Assembly (NCBI RefSeq): GCF_025907915.1
Contig: NZ_JAPAAF010000005.1
Span: 166,316 to 230,315 of the forward strand
Length of the DNA: 64,000 bases
DNA from: Gaoshiqia sediminis
Lineage (GTDB): Bacteria > Bacteroidota > Bacteroidia > Bacteroidales > Prolixibacteraceae
Reading direction: 5' to 3'
Shown here: one piece after another, positions 9,133 to 17,294 of the stretch
How the letters are laid out: every line of letters begins with the position of its first letter
Position numbering within the stretch: the first letter of the stretch is position 1
The notes under the pieces: generated by a model
What the model was told of the DNA's origin: nothing
The model's input: only the letters and a program-made list of their open reading frames with translations
The model's database searches: none
Position numbers and translations under genes: made by a program

Positions 9133-10563
9133 ATGAGTAATAATCATCTTGCTGTATGGAATCGTTGTCTGTCAGTTATAAGGGACAACGTTCCGGCAAT
9201 CAGTTTCAAAACATGGTTTGAGCCAATCTTGCCACTAAAAATTGACAATCAGGTATTGACCATCCAGGTGCCCAGTCCGTTTTTTTACGAATATCTGGAA
9301 GAACAATACATTGATCTGTTAAGAAAAACCCTTCGAAAAGAGGTTGGCCAGGAGGCCAAACTTGAGTATGTTGTGGTAATGGGCAACAACCAGTCGAATT
9401 CACAACCTTATACGGTAAAATATCCGACAAACAATAACACCAAAATACAGAATAAACCGCTTAGCCTGCCCCTAAATAATGAGGGAAAGCCATCGATTAA
9501 AAATCCGTTTATCATTCCGGGCATCCAAAAACTACAGGTTGACCCGCAACTAAAGCCGGACAACACTTTCGAAAATTTTGTGGAAGGAGAATGTAACCGA
9601 CTGGCTCGCAGCGCTGGTTACGCCGTTTCGCAAAACCCGGGAGGAACTGCTTTTAACCCCTTGATGATTTACGGGAACTCAGGTTTAGGAAAAACCCATC
9701 TGGCCCATGCGATTGGCATTGAGGTAAAAGAACGCTATCCGGACAAGGTGGTTCTTTACGTCAACGCCAATAAATTTCAGACGCAATTCACCGAAGCCGT
9801 TCGGAATAATAATCGAAATGATTTCCTGCATTTTTATCAGATGATTGATGTGCTTATTTTGGACGACGTACAGGAATTTGCCGGAAAGGAAAAAACGCAG
9901 GAAACTTTCTTTCACATTTTCAACCATTTACACCAAAGTGGCAAGCAACTTATTCTGACCTCCGACAAGCCGCCAATCGAGTTGAAAGGGATGGAGCAAC
10001 GCTTGCTTTCGCGCTTCAAATGGGGGCTGACTGCCGATTTACAAATACCGGATTTTGAAACGCGGATGGAAATCCTGAAACGAAAAATATACAAAGACGG
10101 TATAGAAATCAGCGATGAAGTGTTGGAATATATCGCTTCGCACATTAATAATAATGTACGCGAACTCGAAGGGGCGCTGGTTTCGCTGTTGGCCCAATCC
10201 ACACTGAATAAAAAGCAAATCACGCTGGAACTGGCCAGCGAAATGATCAACAAACTGGTAAAAAGCTCGAAACGGGAACTGTCGATCGATTATATTTCGA
10301 AAGTGGTTTGCGATTACTTCAACCTGCCGGTTGACCATTTGCAAACTAAAACCCGGAAACGCGAAATTGTGCAAGCACGCCAACTGGCCATGTATTTTTC
10401 GAAAAGCATGACCAAGTCGTCGCTCGCTTCCATCGGTTCGCAAATTGGTAAAAAGGACCATGCTACAGTGCTCCACGCTTGCAAAACCGTAAGTAATCTG
10501 ATGGAAACCGACAAAGGGTTCCGCAGTTTTGTCGATGAAATCGAGAAAAAATTAAAAATGTAA
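9133..10563 (+). CDS. dnaA: Chromosomal replication initiator protein DnaA
   Basis: Binds DnaA boxes and melts oriC to start replication. The 476-residue protein has the four standard domains: domain I (residues 1-85, FKTWFEPI), a linker rich in Asn/Pro (~90-140), the AAA+ domain III with Walker A GNSGLGKT (~180) and Walker B LILDDVQ (~241), and the DNA-binding domain IV with the signature KKDHATVLHACKTV (~439). It is followed at once by a rho-independent terminator. No origin elements were recognised next to it; in many Bacteroidetes oriC is not adjacent to dnaA. Confidence 0.98.
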   Translation: MSNNHLAVWNRCLSVIRDNVPAISFKTWFEPILPLKIDNQVLTIQVPSPFFYEYLEEQYIDLLRKTLRKEVGQEAKLEYVVVMGNNQSNSQPYTVKYPTNNNTKIQNKPLSLPLNNEGKPSIKNPFIIPGIQKLQVDPQLKPDNTFENFVEGECNRLARSAGYAVSQNPGGTAFNPLMIYGNSGLGKTHLAHAIGIEVKERYPDKVVLYVNANKFQTQFTEAVRNNNRNDFLHFYQMIDVLILDDVQEFAGKEKTQETFFHIFNHLHQSGKQLILTSDKPPIELKGMEQRLLSRFKWGLTADLQIPDFETRMEILKRKIYKDGIEISDEVLEYIASHINNNVRELEGALVSLLAQSTLNKKQITLELASEMINKLVKSSKRELSIDYISKVVCDYFNLPVDHLQTKTRKREIVQARQLAMYFSKSMTKSSLASIGSQIGKKDHATVLHACKTVSNLMETDKGFRSFVDEIEKKLKM

Positions 10564-10572
10564 ATAGAAAAA

Positions 10573-10600
10573 GGCAGGTCATTTTTGATCTGCCTTTTTT
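10573..10600 (+). terminator. Rho-independent terminator after dnaA
   Basis: GGCAGGTC (10573-10580) pairs with GATCTGCC (10587-10594, one G-U) around a 6-nt loop, followed by six T. The T-run ends only 13 nt before the next ATG. Confidence 0.85.
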
Positions 10601-10613
10601 ACAGGATAAAGGA

Positions 10614-11216
10614 ATGACTGACTCATACCTGACCATTGCAAAACCTGTTGAAGGACTATTCAAAGACAAAGGCAGCAAATTCCTGGCCTTTGCCTACCCG
10701 GTAAGCTCTGAAGAGGAAATTAAAGAATATGTACAAACCCTTAAAAAGGAACACTTCCAGGCACGCCACCACTGTTTTGCCTGGCGATTGGGTGCCGATA
10801 AAACCCAGTTCAGGGCGAATGACGACGGAGAACCTTCCTCGACTGCCGGCAAGCCCATCCTGGGCCAAATTCAACGCCTCGATCTGACCAACATTCTGAT
10901 TGTGGTCGTTCGCTATTTTGGCGGAACCCTACTTGGAGTGAGCGGATTGATCAATGCTTACCGGGCTGCTGCTGCCGACACCCTTGCGCATGCCGAAATC
11001 ATCGAAAAACTGGTAGAGGTTCCATTTTGGGTAGAATTCGATTATTTAAACATGAACAGCGTCATGAAAATTTTCAAGGATGAAAACCTGCCACAAGAAA
11101 AGAACGAGTTTGATTTGCGCTGCCGGATCAAAACTTCCATCCGGCAGGGAGAGGCCGAACGACTTTTTGAAGCCTTCAGAAAAATTGAAGGGGTTGTCAT
11201 TCAACCGCTAACATAA
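10614..11216 (+). CDS. YigZ/IMPACT family protein
   Basis: A 200-residue UPF0029/IMPACT protein. The conserved N-terminal domain carries KFLAFAYPV, the RHHCFAWRLG segment and the hallmark NDDGEPSSTAGKPIL near residue 75, then VVVRYFGGTLLGVSGLINAY (~105). The C-terminal ~65 residues form the DUF1949-like ferredoxin fold. Bacterial members are cytoplasmic and have been linked to translation or nucleic-acid binding, but the molecular function is not established. It sits between the dnaA terminator and the pyrB leader. Confidence 0.9.
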   Translation: MTDSYLTIAKPVEGLFKDKGSKFLAFAYPVSSEEEIKEYVQTLKKEHFQARHHCFAWRLGADKTQFRANDDGEPSSTAGKPILGQIQRLDLTNILIVVVRYFGGTLLGVSGLINAYRAAAADTLAHAEIIEKLVEVPFWVEFDYLNMNSVMKIFKDENLPQEKNEFDLRCRIKTSIRQGEAERLFEAFRKIEGVVIQPLT

Positions 11217-11283
11217 GCTGTTCTTGTTAATAAATTGATGAAAAGTCATGCCCAAAATCATTCATTTTGTAACTAACAGCCAT

Positions 11284-11291
11284 TAAATTTG
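11284..11291 (+). promoter_or_regulatory. -7 box (TAAATTTG) of the pyrBI leader
   Basis: Perfect TAnnTTTG match with TTTG at 11266-11269 upstream (14-nt gap, somewhat short). It predicts a transcript start near 11298 and a leader of about 220 nt before pyrB. Confidence 0.45.
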
Positions 11292-11442
11292 AATTTTGAT
11301 GAAACATCCAGTAATTCGATATGAATTTTCCCAAGGTGGTCCCAACCACTTCAATCGAGTTTTCCCAAATTACGGATCAGACATCAACATTTTGAGCAGT
11401 TACTTTGTGAAGAATTGGTTGCCTGGCCAAATTGCCGGGAAC

Positions 11443-11483
11443 AAAAAACCAGCAGTGAATCTTATTCCTGTTGGTTTTTTTTT
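11443..11483 (+). terminator. Terminator/attenuator hairpin in the pyrB leader
   Basis: CCAGCAG (11449-11455) pairs with CTGTTGG (11468-11474, one G-U), extended by A6 on the left opposite a run of nine T (11475-11483). It is 32 nt before the pyrB ATG and well downstream of the promoter-like box at 11284. This placement suggests transcription attenuation, as in enterobacterial pyrBI; the regulatory role is inferred. Confidence 0.7.
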
Positions 11484-11515
11484 AGAAATAGGAACCATAA
11501 ACAATTACCCGATAA

Positions 11516-12424
11516 ATGAAGAAAGATTTAATTTCAATCATGGACTATTCGAAGGAAGAATACCTTCGAATTATGGAATTGGCCGCCGAATTTGAGCAAA
11601 ATCCCAACCAACGGCTGCTCGAAGGTAAAGTGGTTGCAACCTTGTTCTTCGAACCCTCCACCCGCACCCGCCTGAGTTTCGAAACAGCGATCAACCGGCT
11701 TGGCGGCCGGATTATTGGCTTTTCCGATTCCAACTCATCGAGCGTAACCAAAGGCGAGACCCTGCACGACACCATCCGCATGGTATCCAATTATGCCGAC
11801 CTGATTGTGATGCGTCACCCGCTGGAAGGCAGCGCACGGTATGCCGCCGAAATTTCCAGCGTTCCGATTATCAATGCCGGCGACGGGGCCAACCAACACC
11901 CCACCCAAACCCTGCTGGATATGTATTCGATTATCAAAACCCAGAAAACCCTCGACAACCTGAACATATTTATGGTAGGCGATCTGAAATACGGACGCAC
12001 CGTGCATTCGTTGCTGATGGCTATGTCGCAGTTTGAAAACCCAATTTTCAACTTCATTGCCCCGGATGAATTGCAAATGCCCGACGAATACAAAATCCAC
12101 CTGCGCGAACAAGGTATCCGGTATTTTGAACACCGCGAATTCACTGATTTTATCTCGGAGGCCGACATTGTCTATATGACCCGCGTTCAGAAAGAACGTT
12201 TTTCTGACCCCATTGAATATGAACAGGTAAAAAATGTTTATATCCTGCGCAACAGTATGCTAAAAAATACGAAGCCCAACATGCGTATTCTGCATCCGCT
12301 ACCCCGTGTAAACGAAATCCACCCGGATGTTGACAAGAATGAAAAAGCCTACTATTTTGAACAAGCCCGAAACGGTATTTTTACCCGCGAGGCTATCATT
12401 GCACATACCCTGAACTTAATTTAG
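11516..12424 (+). CDS. pyrB: Aspartate carbamoyltransferase catalytic subunit
   Basis: Condenses carbamoyl phosphate with aspartate to N-carbamoyl-aspartate, the committed step of de novo pyrimidine synthesis. 302 residues, normal for the PyrI-dependent class. The carbamoyl-phosphate loop [13 protein letters not shown] is at ~45, the second signature HPTQTLLD at ~128 and HPLPRVNEI near 260. The regulatory subunit pyrI follows 6 bp after the stop, so the two are co-transcribed and form the c6r6 holoenzyme. The ATG lies 32 nt after the terminator-like hairpin described at 11443. Confidence 0.98.
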   Translation: MKKDLISIMDYSKEEYLRIMELAAEFEQNPNQRLLEGKVVATLFFEPSTRTRLSFETAINRLGGRIIGFSDSNSSSVTKGETLHDTIRMVSNYADLIVMRHPLEGSARYAAEISSVPIINAGDGANQHPTQTLLDMYSIIKTQKTLDNLNIFMVGDLKYGRTVHSLLMAMSQFENPIFNFIAPDELQMPDEYKIHLREQGIRYFEHREFTDFISEADIVYMTRVQKERFSDPIEYEQVKNVYILRNSMLKNTKPNMRILHPLPRVNEIHPDVDKNEKAYYFEQARNGIFTREAIIAHTLNLI

Positions 12425-12430
12425 CACGCC

Positions 12431-12901
12431 ATGAACGATCCGATAAAGAAGAAACTAAAACTGAAAGTCAGCGCCATTAGTGAAGGCACAGTAATTGACC
12501 ACATTCCGGCCGAAAACTTGTTTAAGGTTATCTCCATTCTTGAGCTGGACAAAACCCACAACATGATCACTTTCGGGGCCAACCTTGACAGCGACAAGCT
12601 GGGAAGGAAAGCCATCATTAAAGTGTCGAACCAGTTTTTTGAGGATGACGACATCAACCGCATAGCGCTGATTGCCCCTCACGCCAAGCTAAATATCATC
12701 CGCGACTACGAAGTTGTGGAGAAACGAATCGTGGAAGTGCCCGAACAGGTGGTCGGGATTGTCAAGTGCTTCAATCCCAAATGCATCACCAACAACGAAG
12801 CGATTACCACATCGTTTACCGTCCTGCACAAAGAACCGCTTGCGCTAAAATGCAAATATTGCGAGAAGATCACCCATGAGCACCAGATGGTGATCAAATA
12901 A
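12431..12901 (+). CDS. pyrI: Aspartate carbamoyltransferase regulatory subunit
   Basis: 156-residue regulatory chain that binds ATP/CTP and adjusts PyrB activity. The N-terminal allosteric domain (KVSAISEGTVIDHIPA) is followed by a zinc domain with the four cysteines KCFNPKC and KCKYCEK (residues ~110-145) that contact the catalytic chain. It is directly behind pyrB, as in other PyrBI-type organisms, so end-product control by nucleotides is expected. Confidence 0.97.
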   Translation: MNDPIKKKLKLKVSAISEGTVIDHIPAENLFKVISILELDKTHNMITFGANLDSDKLGRKAIIKVSNQFFEDDDINRIALIAPHAKLNIIRDYEVVEKRIVEVPEQVVGIVKCFNPKCITNNEAITTSFTVLHKEPLALKCKYCEKITHEHQMVIK

Positions 12902-12927
12902 TCAATAAATATGTAGGAATAGCCTGC

Positions 12928-13404
12928 ATGGCTGTTATTCAAATGATAAATATTGAGATGGAAGCTATTTTTGAGAAAACACTCGTTGAAATACAATTGT
13001 TGGTTGAGAAAAGTCCGGAGGATTTACTGCTCCGGATCTGCCAGATACTAAAAGAATGTATCTACCATTACGACTGGGTAGGTTTTTATGTACTGGAAAA
13101 TGGAGGGTTGGTACTGGGTCCCTATGTTGGCAAGCCAACCGAGCATACACACATTGCTATCGGGAAAGGGATTTGCGGACAAGTAGCCGAGAAAAAAGAA
13201 ACGATGGTGGTACAGGATGTCACACAGGTGGACAATTACATTTCGTGCGGTCTGGATGTGCAGTCTGAAATTGTGGTGCCCATTCTGAAAAACGGCGAAT
13301 TTGTTGCCGAACTCGATATCGACAGCCACTCTCCTGCACCGTTCAGGGATGATGACAGCTTGTTTCTGGAAAAGGTTTGTGCCCTGCTTTCCGATAAGTT
13401 TTGA
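12928..13404 (+). CDS. GAF domain protein, probable free methionine-R-sulfoxide reductase
   Basis: 158-residue single GAF domain of the YebR/fRMsr type, which reduces free methionine-(R)-sulfoxide. Family marks are DWVGFYVLENGGLVLGP (~50), GKGICGQ (~79) and NYISCGLDVQSEIVVPI (~105). The two cysteines GICG and ISCG correspond to the disulfide-forming pair of characterised enzymes; the third cysteine found about ten residues after the first in E. coli is absent here. The ATG at 12928 is used, but those at 12943 and 12958 are also possible. It could instead be a non-catalytic GAF sensor. Confidence 0.75.
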   Translation: MAVIQMINIEMEAIFEKTLVEIQLLVEKSPEDLLLRICQILKECIYHYDWVGFYVLENGGLVLGPYVGKPTEHTHIAIGKGICGQVAEKKETMVVQDVTQVDNYISCGLDVQSEIVVPILKNGEFVAELDIDSHSPAPFRDDDSLFLEKVCALLSDKF

Positions 13405-13411
13405 AAAAAAA

Positions 13412-13447
13412 AGTTCGCCGGGCAAGCCGGCGAACTAATATTTTTTC
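13412..13447. terminator. Bidirectional terminator
   Basis: AGTTCGCCGG (13412-13421) and CCGGCGAACT (13427-13436) form a perfect 10-bp stem with a 5-nt loop. It is flanked by A9 on the left and a T-rich tail (atatttttt) on the right, between convergent genes. Confidence 0.85.
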
Positions 13448-13465
13448 CATCTACAAAGTCAATCC

Positions 13466-13792
13466 TTAGTAACGGTCACGGTCGCGTCGTTGCTGTGGAC
13501 GTTGCTGGGGACGCTGAAAACGATCCGAGCGTTCAGGACGGCTGCTTCTTTCTTTTGGTTTAGCCTGGTTCACTTTAATATTCCGGCCGCGAACATCAGC
13601 GCCATCCAGTTTTTCAATAGCCTCGGCGCCTTCGCTCTCATCGGCCATTTCAACGAAACCAAACCCTTTGGCGCGTCCGGTCTCCTGGTCTTTTACAATT
13701 TTCACAGAAACAACTTCACCATACTGGGAAAACAATTCTGCCAATTCTTCTTCCTTGAGGTTGTAGTTCAGATTACCTACGTAAATGTTCAT
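13466..13792 (-). CDS. RRM-type RNA-binding protein
   Basis: 108-residue single RNA-recognition-motif protein. RNP2 (IYVGNL) is at residues 3-8 and RNP1 (KGFGFVEM) at ~42-49. The C-terminal 30 residues are an Arg/Gln/Pro-rich basic tail (RPQQRPQQRRDRDRY). Small bacterial RRM proteins of this form are common in Bacteroidetes and cyanobacteria and bind RNA; in Bacteroides related proteins act as global post-transcriptional regulators. The role here is inferred. It ends against the bidirectional terminator shared with the GAF gene. Confidence 0.92.
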   Translation of the reverse strand: MNIYVGNLNYNLKEEELAELFSQYGEVVSVKIVKDQETGRAKGFGFVEMADESEGAEAIEKLDGADVRGRNIKVNQAKPKERSSRPERSDRFQRPQQRPQQRRDRDRY

Positions 13793-14119
13793 AATTGAAA
13801 GATAAAAATTAAATAAATAATAAACGCACCTGGCAGAACCATTTACCTTCGGACTGAAGATCGATCTTTTGGGAAACGAGAGATTAACTGCAACCTAAAA
13901 GCTAAAGCCCTGCCTTGTAAAACACAATTTAAGTCAAAGAAATGGTTATGAAAGAAAATCGTTTAACATGAAAGGGATATTTACTTCACATGAAAAAGAA
14001 CTTTACAAGTCATTACACCATAGCTCTATACAAAAATAAAGATTGTTTTGGATCTGCAAGTCTCCTGCCGGTTTTTTTTACATCATTTTCAGGTTACCGA
14101 AAACAGGCGGCAAAACACC
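13793..14119. other. Intergenic region upstream of the RRM gene
   Basis: 327 bp between the RRM gene start and the rlmI stop. It should carry the RRM promoter and possibly a long 5' UTR, but I found no perfect TAnnTTTG box. A short plus-strand open frame here looks random and overlaps rlmI. Confidence 0.4.
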
Positions 14120-15310
14120 TTAATCGACATATAAAACCAACCCTTTCAGGTATTCACCCTCCGGATGGTACATATTGATGGGGTGATCGGCAGGTTGTGT
14201 CAGCTGATGCAGGATGCGCACTTTACGCCCCGAGATGGCCGCTCCAGAAAAAACTGCCTCGCGGAATTTATCTTTGGTTACCACTTGCGAACAGCTGAAG
14301 GTAAAAACAATTCCCCCCGGACGAACTTGCTCGAAGGCCTTTGCGTTTAGCCGTTTGTAGGCCTGCAGGGCTTGGTGCAATGCGTTTCGGTGTTTGGCAA
14401 AGGCAGGTGGATCAAGAATGATCAGGTCGTACTTATCTTTGATGTCGCGCATGAAACTAAAGGCATCGGCTACAAAGGCCTCGTGACGCGGGTCATTTTC
14501 AAAGTTCAATTCAACATTTTGGTTGGTCAGGTCGATGGCTTTTGCCGAAGAATCAACCGAATGTACCAGGTTGGCGCCGCCACGCATAGCATAAAACGAA
14601 AAACCACCGCTGTAGCAAAACATGTTCAGTACATCGCGGCCTTGGGCATACTCCTGCACCAACCGCCGGTTTTCGCGTTGATCGATAAAGAAGCCGGTTT
14701 TCTGGCCTTCTACCCAGTCAACCCGAAATGCCTGACCATATTCTTTTACAATAGTTGGCTCGGAAGTTCCGAGCAGATAACCGTTTTCGGGTTTCAAGTC
14801 GGCCTTGAACGGCAAGGTTTTGTCGCTTTTATTGTACACCGCCTGTAACTGCTCGCCCAGCAATTCTTTCAGCAGTTGTGCCAATTCATTTCGGATCAGA
14901 TACATCCCAACAGAATGAGCCTGCAATACGGCTGTCCCGTTGTAAAAGTCAACAATCAGCCCGGGAAGCCCGTCGCCTTCGCCATGGACCAGGCGAAATA
15001 CGTTGGTGTCGGTACTATCGAGAAGGCCAAGCGCCCGGCGCAGGCTAACGGCTTCGGCCAGCTTTTTCTTCCAAAAGGCCGAATCAACCGGTTCGTCGGT
15101 AAACGTAACAATACGCACAGCAATAGAACCAATTTGGTAATGCCCCGTGCCCAAAAATTCGCGGGTATTGGAAACTACTTTCACCAGGTCGCCCTCTTGA
15201 ACTGTACCTTCAATTTCTTTGATTGCCCCGGAGAAAACCCAGGGATGGAAACGCTTGAGCGATTGTTCTTTTGTTGATTTAAGAACAACGGTCGCTTTCG
15301 TATTTGTCAT
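14120..15310 (-). CDS. Class I SAM-dependent rRNA methyltransferase, RlmI/RlmK-like
   Basis: 396-residue cytoplasmic 23S rRNA m5C methyltransferase-type protein. It has an N-terminal PUA domain (KSTKEQSLKRFHPWVFSGAI, residues ~5-80), a middle EEHEE-like region and a C-terminal Rossmann methyltransferase domain with the SAM motif VLNMFCYSGGFSFYA (~225) and DPPAFAKHR (~300). The start is the ATG at 15310, which overlaps the stop of the upstream exonuclease (ATGA). The longer frame to 15409 runs inside that gene and is rejected. It is the last gene of a DUF5063-exonuclease-rlmI operon. Confidence 0.92.
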   Translation of the reverse strand: MTNTKATVVLKSTKEQSLKRFHPWVFSGAIKEIEGTVQEGDLVKVVSNTREFLGTGHYQIGSIAVRIVTFTDEPVDSAFWKKKLAEAVSLRRALGLLDSTDTNVFRLVHGEGDGLPGLIVDFYNGTAVLQAHSVGMYLIRNELAQLLKELLGEQLQAVYNKSDKTLPFKADLKPENGYLLGTSEPTIVKEYGQAFRVDWVEGQKTGFFIDQRENRRLVQEYAQGRDVLNMFCYSGGFSFYAMRGGANLVHSVDSSAKAIDLTNQNVELNFENDPRHEAFVADAFSFMRDIKDKYDLIILDPPAFAKHRNALHQALQAYKRLNAKAFEQVRPGGIVFTFSCSQVVTKDKFREAVFSGAAISGRKVRILHQLTQPADHPINMYHPEGEYLKGLVLYVD

Positions 15311-15885
15311 GATTGTTTGGCAGCTAATGAATGAAATATTTCGTAGGAAACCCAGGCATCGGTAGCAGCATAGCGTTGCTGCGCCTCGGTAAGGCCGTCG
15401 CTTTCCCAATTGGTGAGGCGCTGCGATTTGGAGATGCGCATGCCCAATACGATGCCGGCTATTTTTTTGAGGCTGAAATCCTGGATGCCATAGTCTTTCA
15501 CTTCTTCCTGAAGTTCGACAAAACCGGCAGGTTTGAAATGGCCCAGGCGTTGCAGGGCTTTAACATCGTCGCGAATGGCCACACCCACTTTTAAAATATC
15601 CGGATCGGAAAGAATCGCTTTCAGCCCGGCAGGCAGTCCGGTAACGTTAAGCCGGAACAGGAAAGCCTTTTCGCCGCTCGAAAGTTGCAGCAAGGCCACC
15701 CGGTTAACCTGCCCGCGTTTAAACGAAGGTTTTGTTTCGGTATCGAACCCAAGCACTTCGGATTGCGACAAATACGACAAAGCGGCCTGCAGGGTGCGTT
15801 CATTTTCCACGAGGACAATTTCCCCTTCAAACGATTTCAATGGCAATTCGTCCAATTCTTCTTTGGTGATACTTTCCTGAAACAT
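15307..15885 (-). CDS. 3'-5' exonuclease, DEDDy type
   Basis: 192-residue RNase D/WRN-like exonuclease domain. The DEDD metal ligands are visible: FDTETKP (~48-53) gives D and E, VAIRDDVKAL (~104) supplies the second Asp motif, and YAATDAW (~172) is the C-terminal Tyr/Asp motif of DEDDy enzymes. It acts on RNA or single-stranded DNA in the cytoplasm; the exact substrate is unknown. It is 6 bp downstream of the DUF5063 gene and overlaps rlmI by 4 bp, a link that suggests a role in RNA metabolism. Confidence 0.9.
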   Translation of the reverse strand: MFQESITKEELDELPLKSFEGEIVLVENERTLQAALSYLSQSEVLGFDTETKPSFKRGQVNRVALLQLSSGEKAFLFRLNVTGLPAGLKAILSDPDILKVGVAIRDDVKALQRLGHFKPAGFVELQEEVKDYGIQDFSLKKIAGIVLGMRISKSQRLTNWESDGLTEAQQRYAATDAWVSYEIFHSLAAKQS

Positions 15886-15891
15886 TCTCTT

Positions 15892-16509
15892 CTAATCTAT
15901 CTCGTTATTAAACAAACTATTCAACCAATCGGGCTTGTTGCTCTCTTCTTCCTCTTCTGACGGCAATCTGATCTCCTGATCAAAATCAACCGTGCTATAA
16001 ATAAGCGAATGAACAGCGCGCAAACTGTTTACCAATTTCTGCCCCCAGTAGTTCTTGAAGTTGTCCTGGCATTCCCACAACGATTCCTGCATCACCAGCT
16101 CATCGCCGGTACGGTAGAGCATGATAAAATCTTTCAGGTCCTGGTAAATATCGGCCAGGTTTTCTGAAATGCTCGCTGTCAGCGGAGCATCGCTAAACTG
16201 CATGTCCGCATCAAATACCTCCTGGTAATCATCGTGTTCGCCCAGCAAATTCATGATCCGCTGCTGCAGGAAATTATAGTCCACCTCGGTTACCGACTTT
16301 TCCAGTGTCAATTCTTCCGAACTGTCGAGTTCGGGCAGCAGGCTGGCCTTCAGATAAAGCAAGGGTAAAATTTTTTGCGTTTTCCCGAGCAGGGAACGTA
16401 CATTTTCGCTGCCGGCGCCTTCTACAAACTTGCAGTATTCGTTGGCAACAGTCACAAACTCAATGACATTTTTAGAATAAACTAGCGGATTTAAACTTTC
16501 CTCAGACAT
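15892..16509 (-). CDS. DUF5063 domain-containing protein
   Basis: 205-residue, mainly alpha-helical cytoplasmic protein of the DUF5063 family, of unknown function. No signal peptide or membrane segment is seen. The C-terminus is acidic (LPSEEEEESNKPDW). It is the first gene of the operon with the exonuclease and the rRNA methyltransferase; this conserved company in Bacteroidetes hints at RNA handling, but nothing in the sequence identifies activity. A well-formed promoter lies 20 nt upstream of its start. Confidence 0.85.
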   Translation of the reverse strand: MSEESLNPLVYSKNVIEFVTVANEYCKFVEGAGSENVRSLLGKTQKILPLLYLKASLLPELDSSEELTLEKSVTEVDYNFLQQRIMNLLGEHDDYQEVFDADMQFSDAPLTASISENLADIYQDLKDFIMLYRTGDELVMQESLWECQDNFKNYWGQKLVNSLRAVHSLIYSTVDFDQEIRLPSEEEEESNKPDWLNSLFNNEID

Positions 16510-16528
16510 ACATCAACATTAATCCATG

Positions 16529-16563
16529 CAAAAGTAATAAGATTTTCTGTTATGACGGGCAAA
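16529..16563 (-). promoter_or_regulatory. Promoter of the DUF5063-exonuclease-rlmI operon
   Basis: Minus strand: TTTG at 16563-16560 and TACTTTTG at 16536-16529, 23 nt apart. It agrees with the Bacteroidetes -33/-7 consensus, and the ATG follows 20 nt after the box. Confidence 0.6.
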
Positions 16564-16606
16564 TAAACAAAAAGCCTTGCCTGCCCGCAAAAAGTCCTGT
16601 TCGTGA

Positions 16607-17005
16607 TCAATAGTCGCTGGTTTTCGATTTCGTGTAATCGGGATATTTTACGGCTTGCTTTAACCGTGGACTGGGTCGGAAACTAATATCAGCCGATTTA
16701 ATCAGGCGAAAACCATCGGTACGCGGCTCTTCAGAGGCGTGGCTTTTCAGGTTCAGGCTGAAAGTTCCCAGCTGCCCCAACTCAATGGTATGGTTATTCA
16801 GCAGCAAGTCGGGAATGAGATCGATCATCCCCACCAGGGTTCCGATAATGTCGCCCCGGCTCAGCGACGAGCGTTTTTCGAGCATATCCGCCAGCTCGTC
16901 CAGGGTTATCTTCCGGCGGTCGCAGGCCCTTGCGTAATATTTATAATGGCCGCCACCTTTTACTCCCGGGGTGGCTTGCTTTACCAATCGGTACTTTACA
17001 GTCAT
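16607..17005 (-). CDS. HU-like (HIG-type) DNA-binding protein
   Basis: 132-residue histone-like protein of the IHF/HU superfamily, in the Bacteroidetes-specific HU-HIG form. MTVKYRLVKQATPGVKGGGHYKYYA marks the N-terminal strand that this group has and classical HU lacks. It continues with ITLDELADMLEKRSSLSRGDI (helical dimer core, ~34-55) and LGQLGTFSLNLKSHASEEP (DNA-binding arm start, ~75-95). It is expected to bind and bend DNA. The upstream region carries an unusual array of five 22-bp repeats ending about 20 bp before the ATG, which points to tight transcriptional control, possibly autoregulation. Confidence 0.9.
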   Translation of the reverse strand: MTVKYRLVKQATPGVKGGGHYKYYARACDRRKITLDELADMLEKRSSLSRGDIIGTLVGMIDLIPDLLLNNHTIELGQLGTFSLNLKSHASEEPRTDGFRLIKSADISFRPSPRLKQAVKYPDYTKSKTSDY

Positions 17006-17024
17006 TTCTTCAGGTTATTTAGAA

Positions 17025-17134
17025 TTTTTAATAGTTATCAGTTACAAATTTAATACGTATAAAAATATTTTTTAATACTTATTAAATTATATTTTAACAA
17101 GTATCAAAAATTATTTTGACAGGTATTAAAATTT
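17025..17134. repeat. Five tandem 22-bp units with palindromic core (operator-like array)
   Basis: Units begin at 17025, 17047, 17069, 17091 and 17113 with an exact 22-bp period. Each carries a version of the palindrome TTTTAATACGTATTAAAA, for example ATTTTAACAAGTATCAAAA at 17091 and ATTTTGACAGGTATTAAAA at 17113. The unit at 17025 keeps only the left half well. Copies are diverged at a few positions, unlike a recent slippage repeat. The array lies 20-130 bp upstream of the HU-like gene, and the second unit overlaps a minus-strand TAAATTTG box (17052-17045) that lacks a TTG at -33. Reading: cooperative binding sites for a dimeric regulator. Confidence 0.7.
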
Positions 17135-17213
17135 TATTACATCCTTAACCGTGATTTATTGAATCCTGATGCGAATGATTACTGCTGCCTGTAGAAATTT
17201 CTTCCGGTCGGTG

Positions 17214-17259
17214 CAAAAAAAATGGAGGACCTTTTCTGCGGTTACAGTGGTCCTCCATT
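17214..17259 (-). terminator. Terminator after the thioesterase gene
   Basis: GGTCCTCCATT at 17249-17259 is the reverse complement of 17221-17231 (11-bp stem). On the minus strand the stem is followed by a run of T (17222-17215). Confidence 0.85.
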
Positions 17260-17294
17260 CGTCTGTTTTTTTCCTGATTTAATCTGTGAAAATG

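Noticed and set aside
11299..11595. 99-codon frame upstream of pyrB as an ordinary gene
   Set aside because: It runs across a terminator hairpin and into pyrB in another frame, and resembles no family; kept only as a possible leader frame in the findings.
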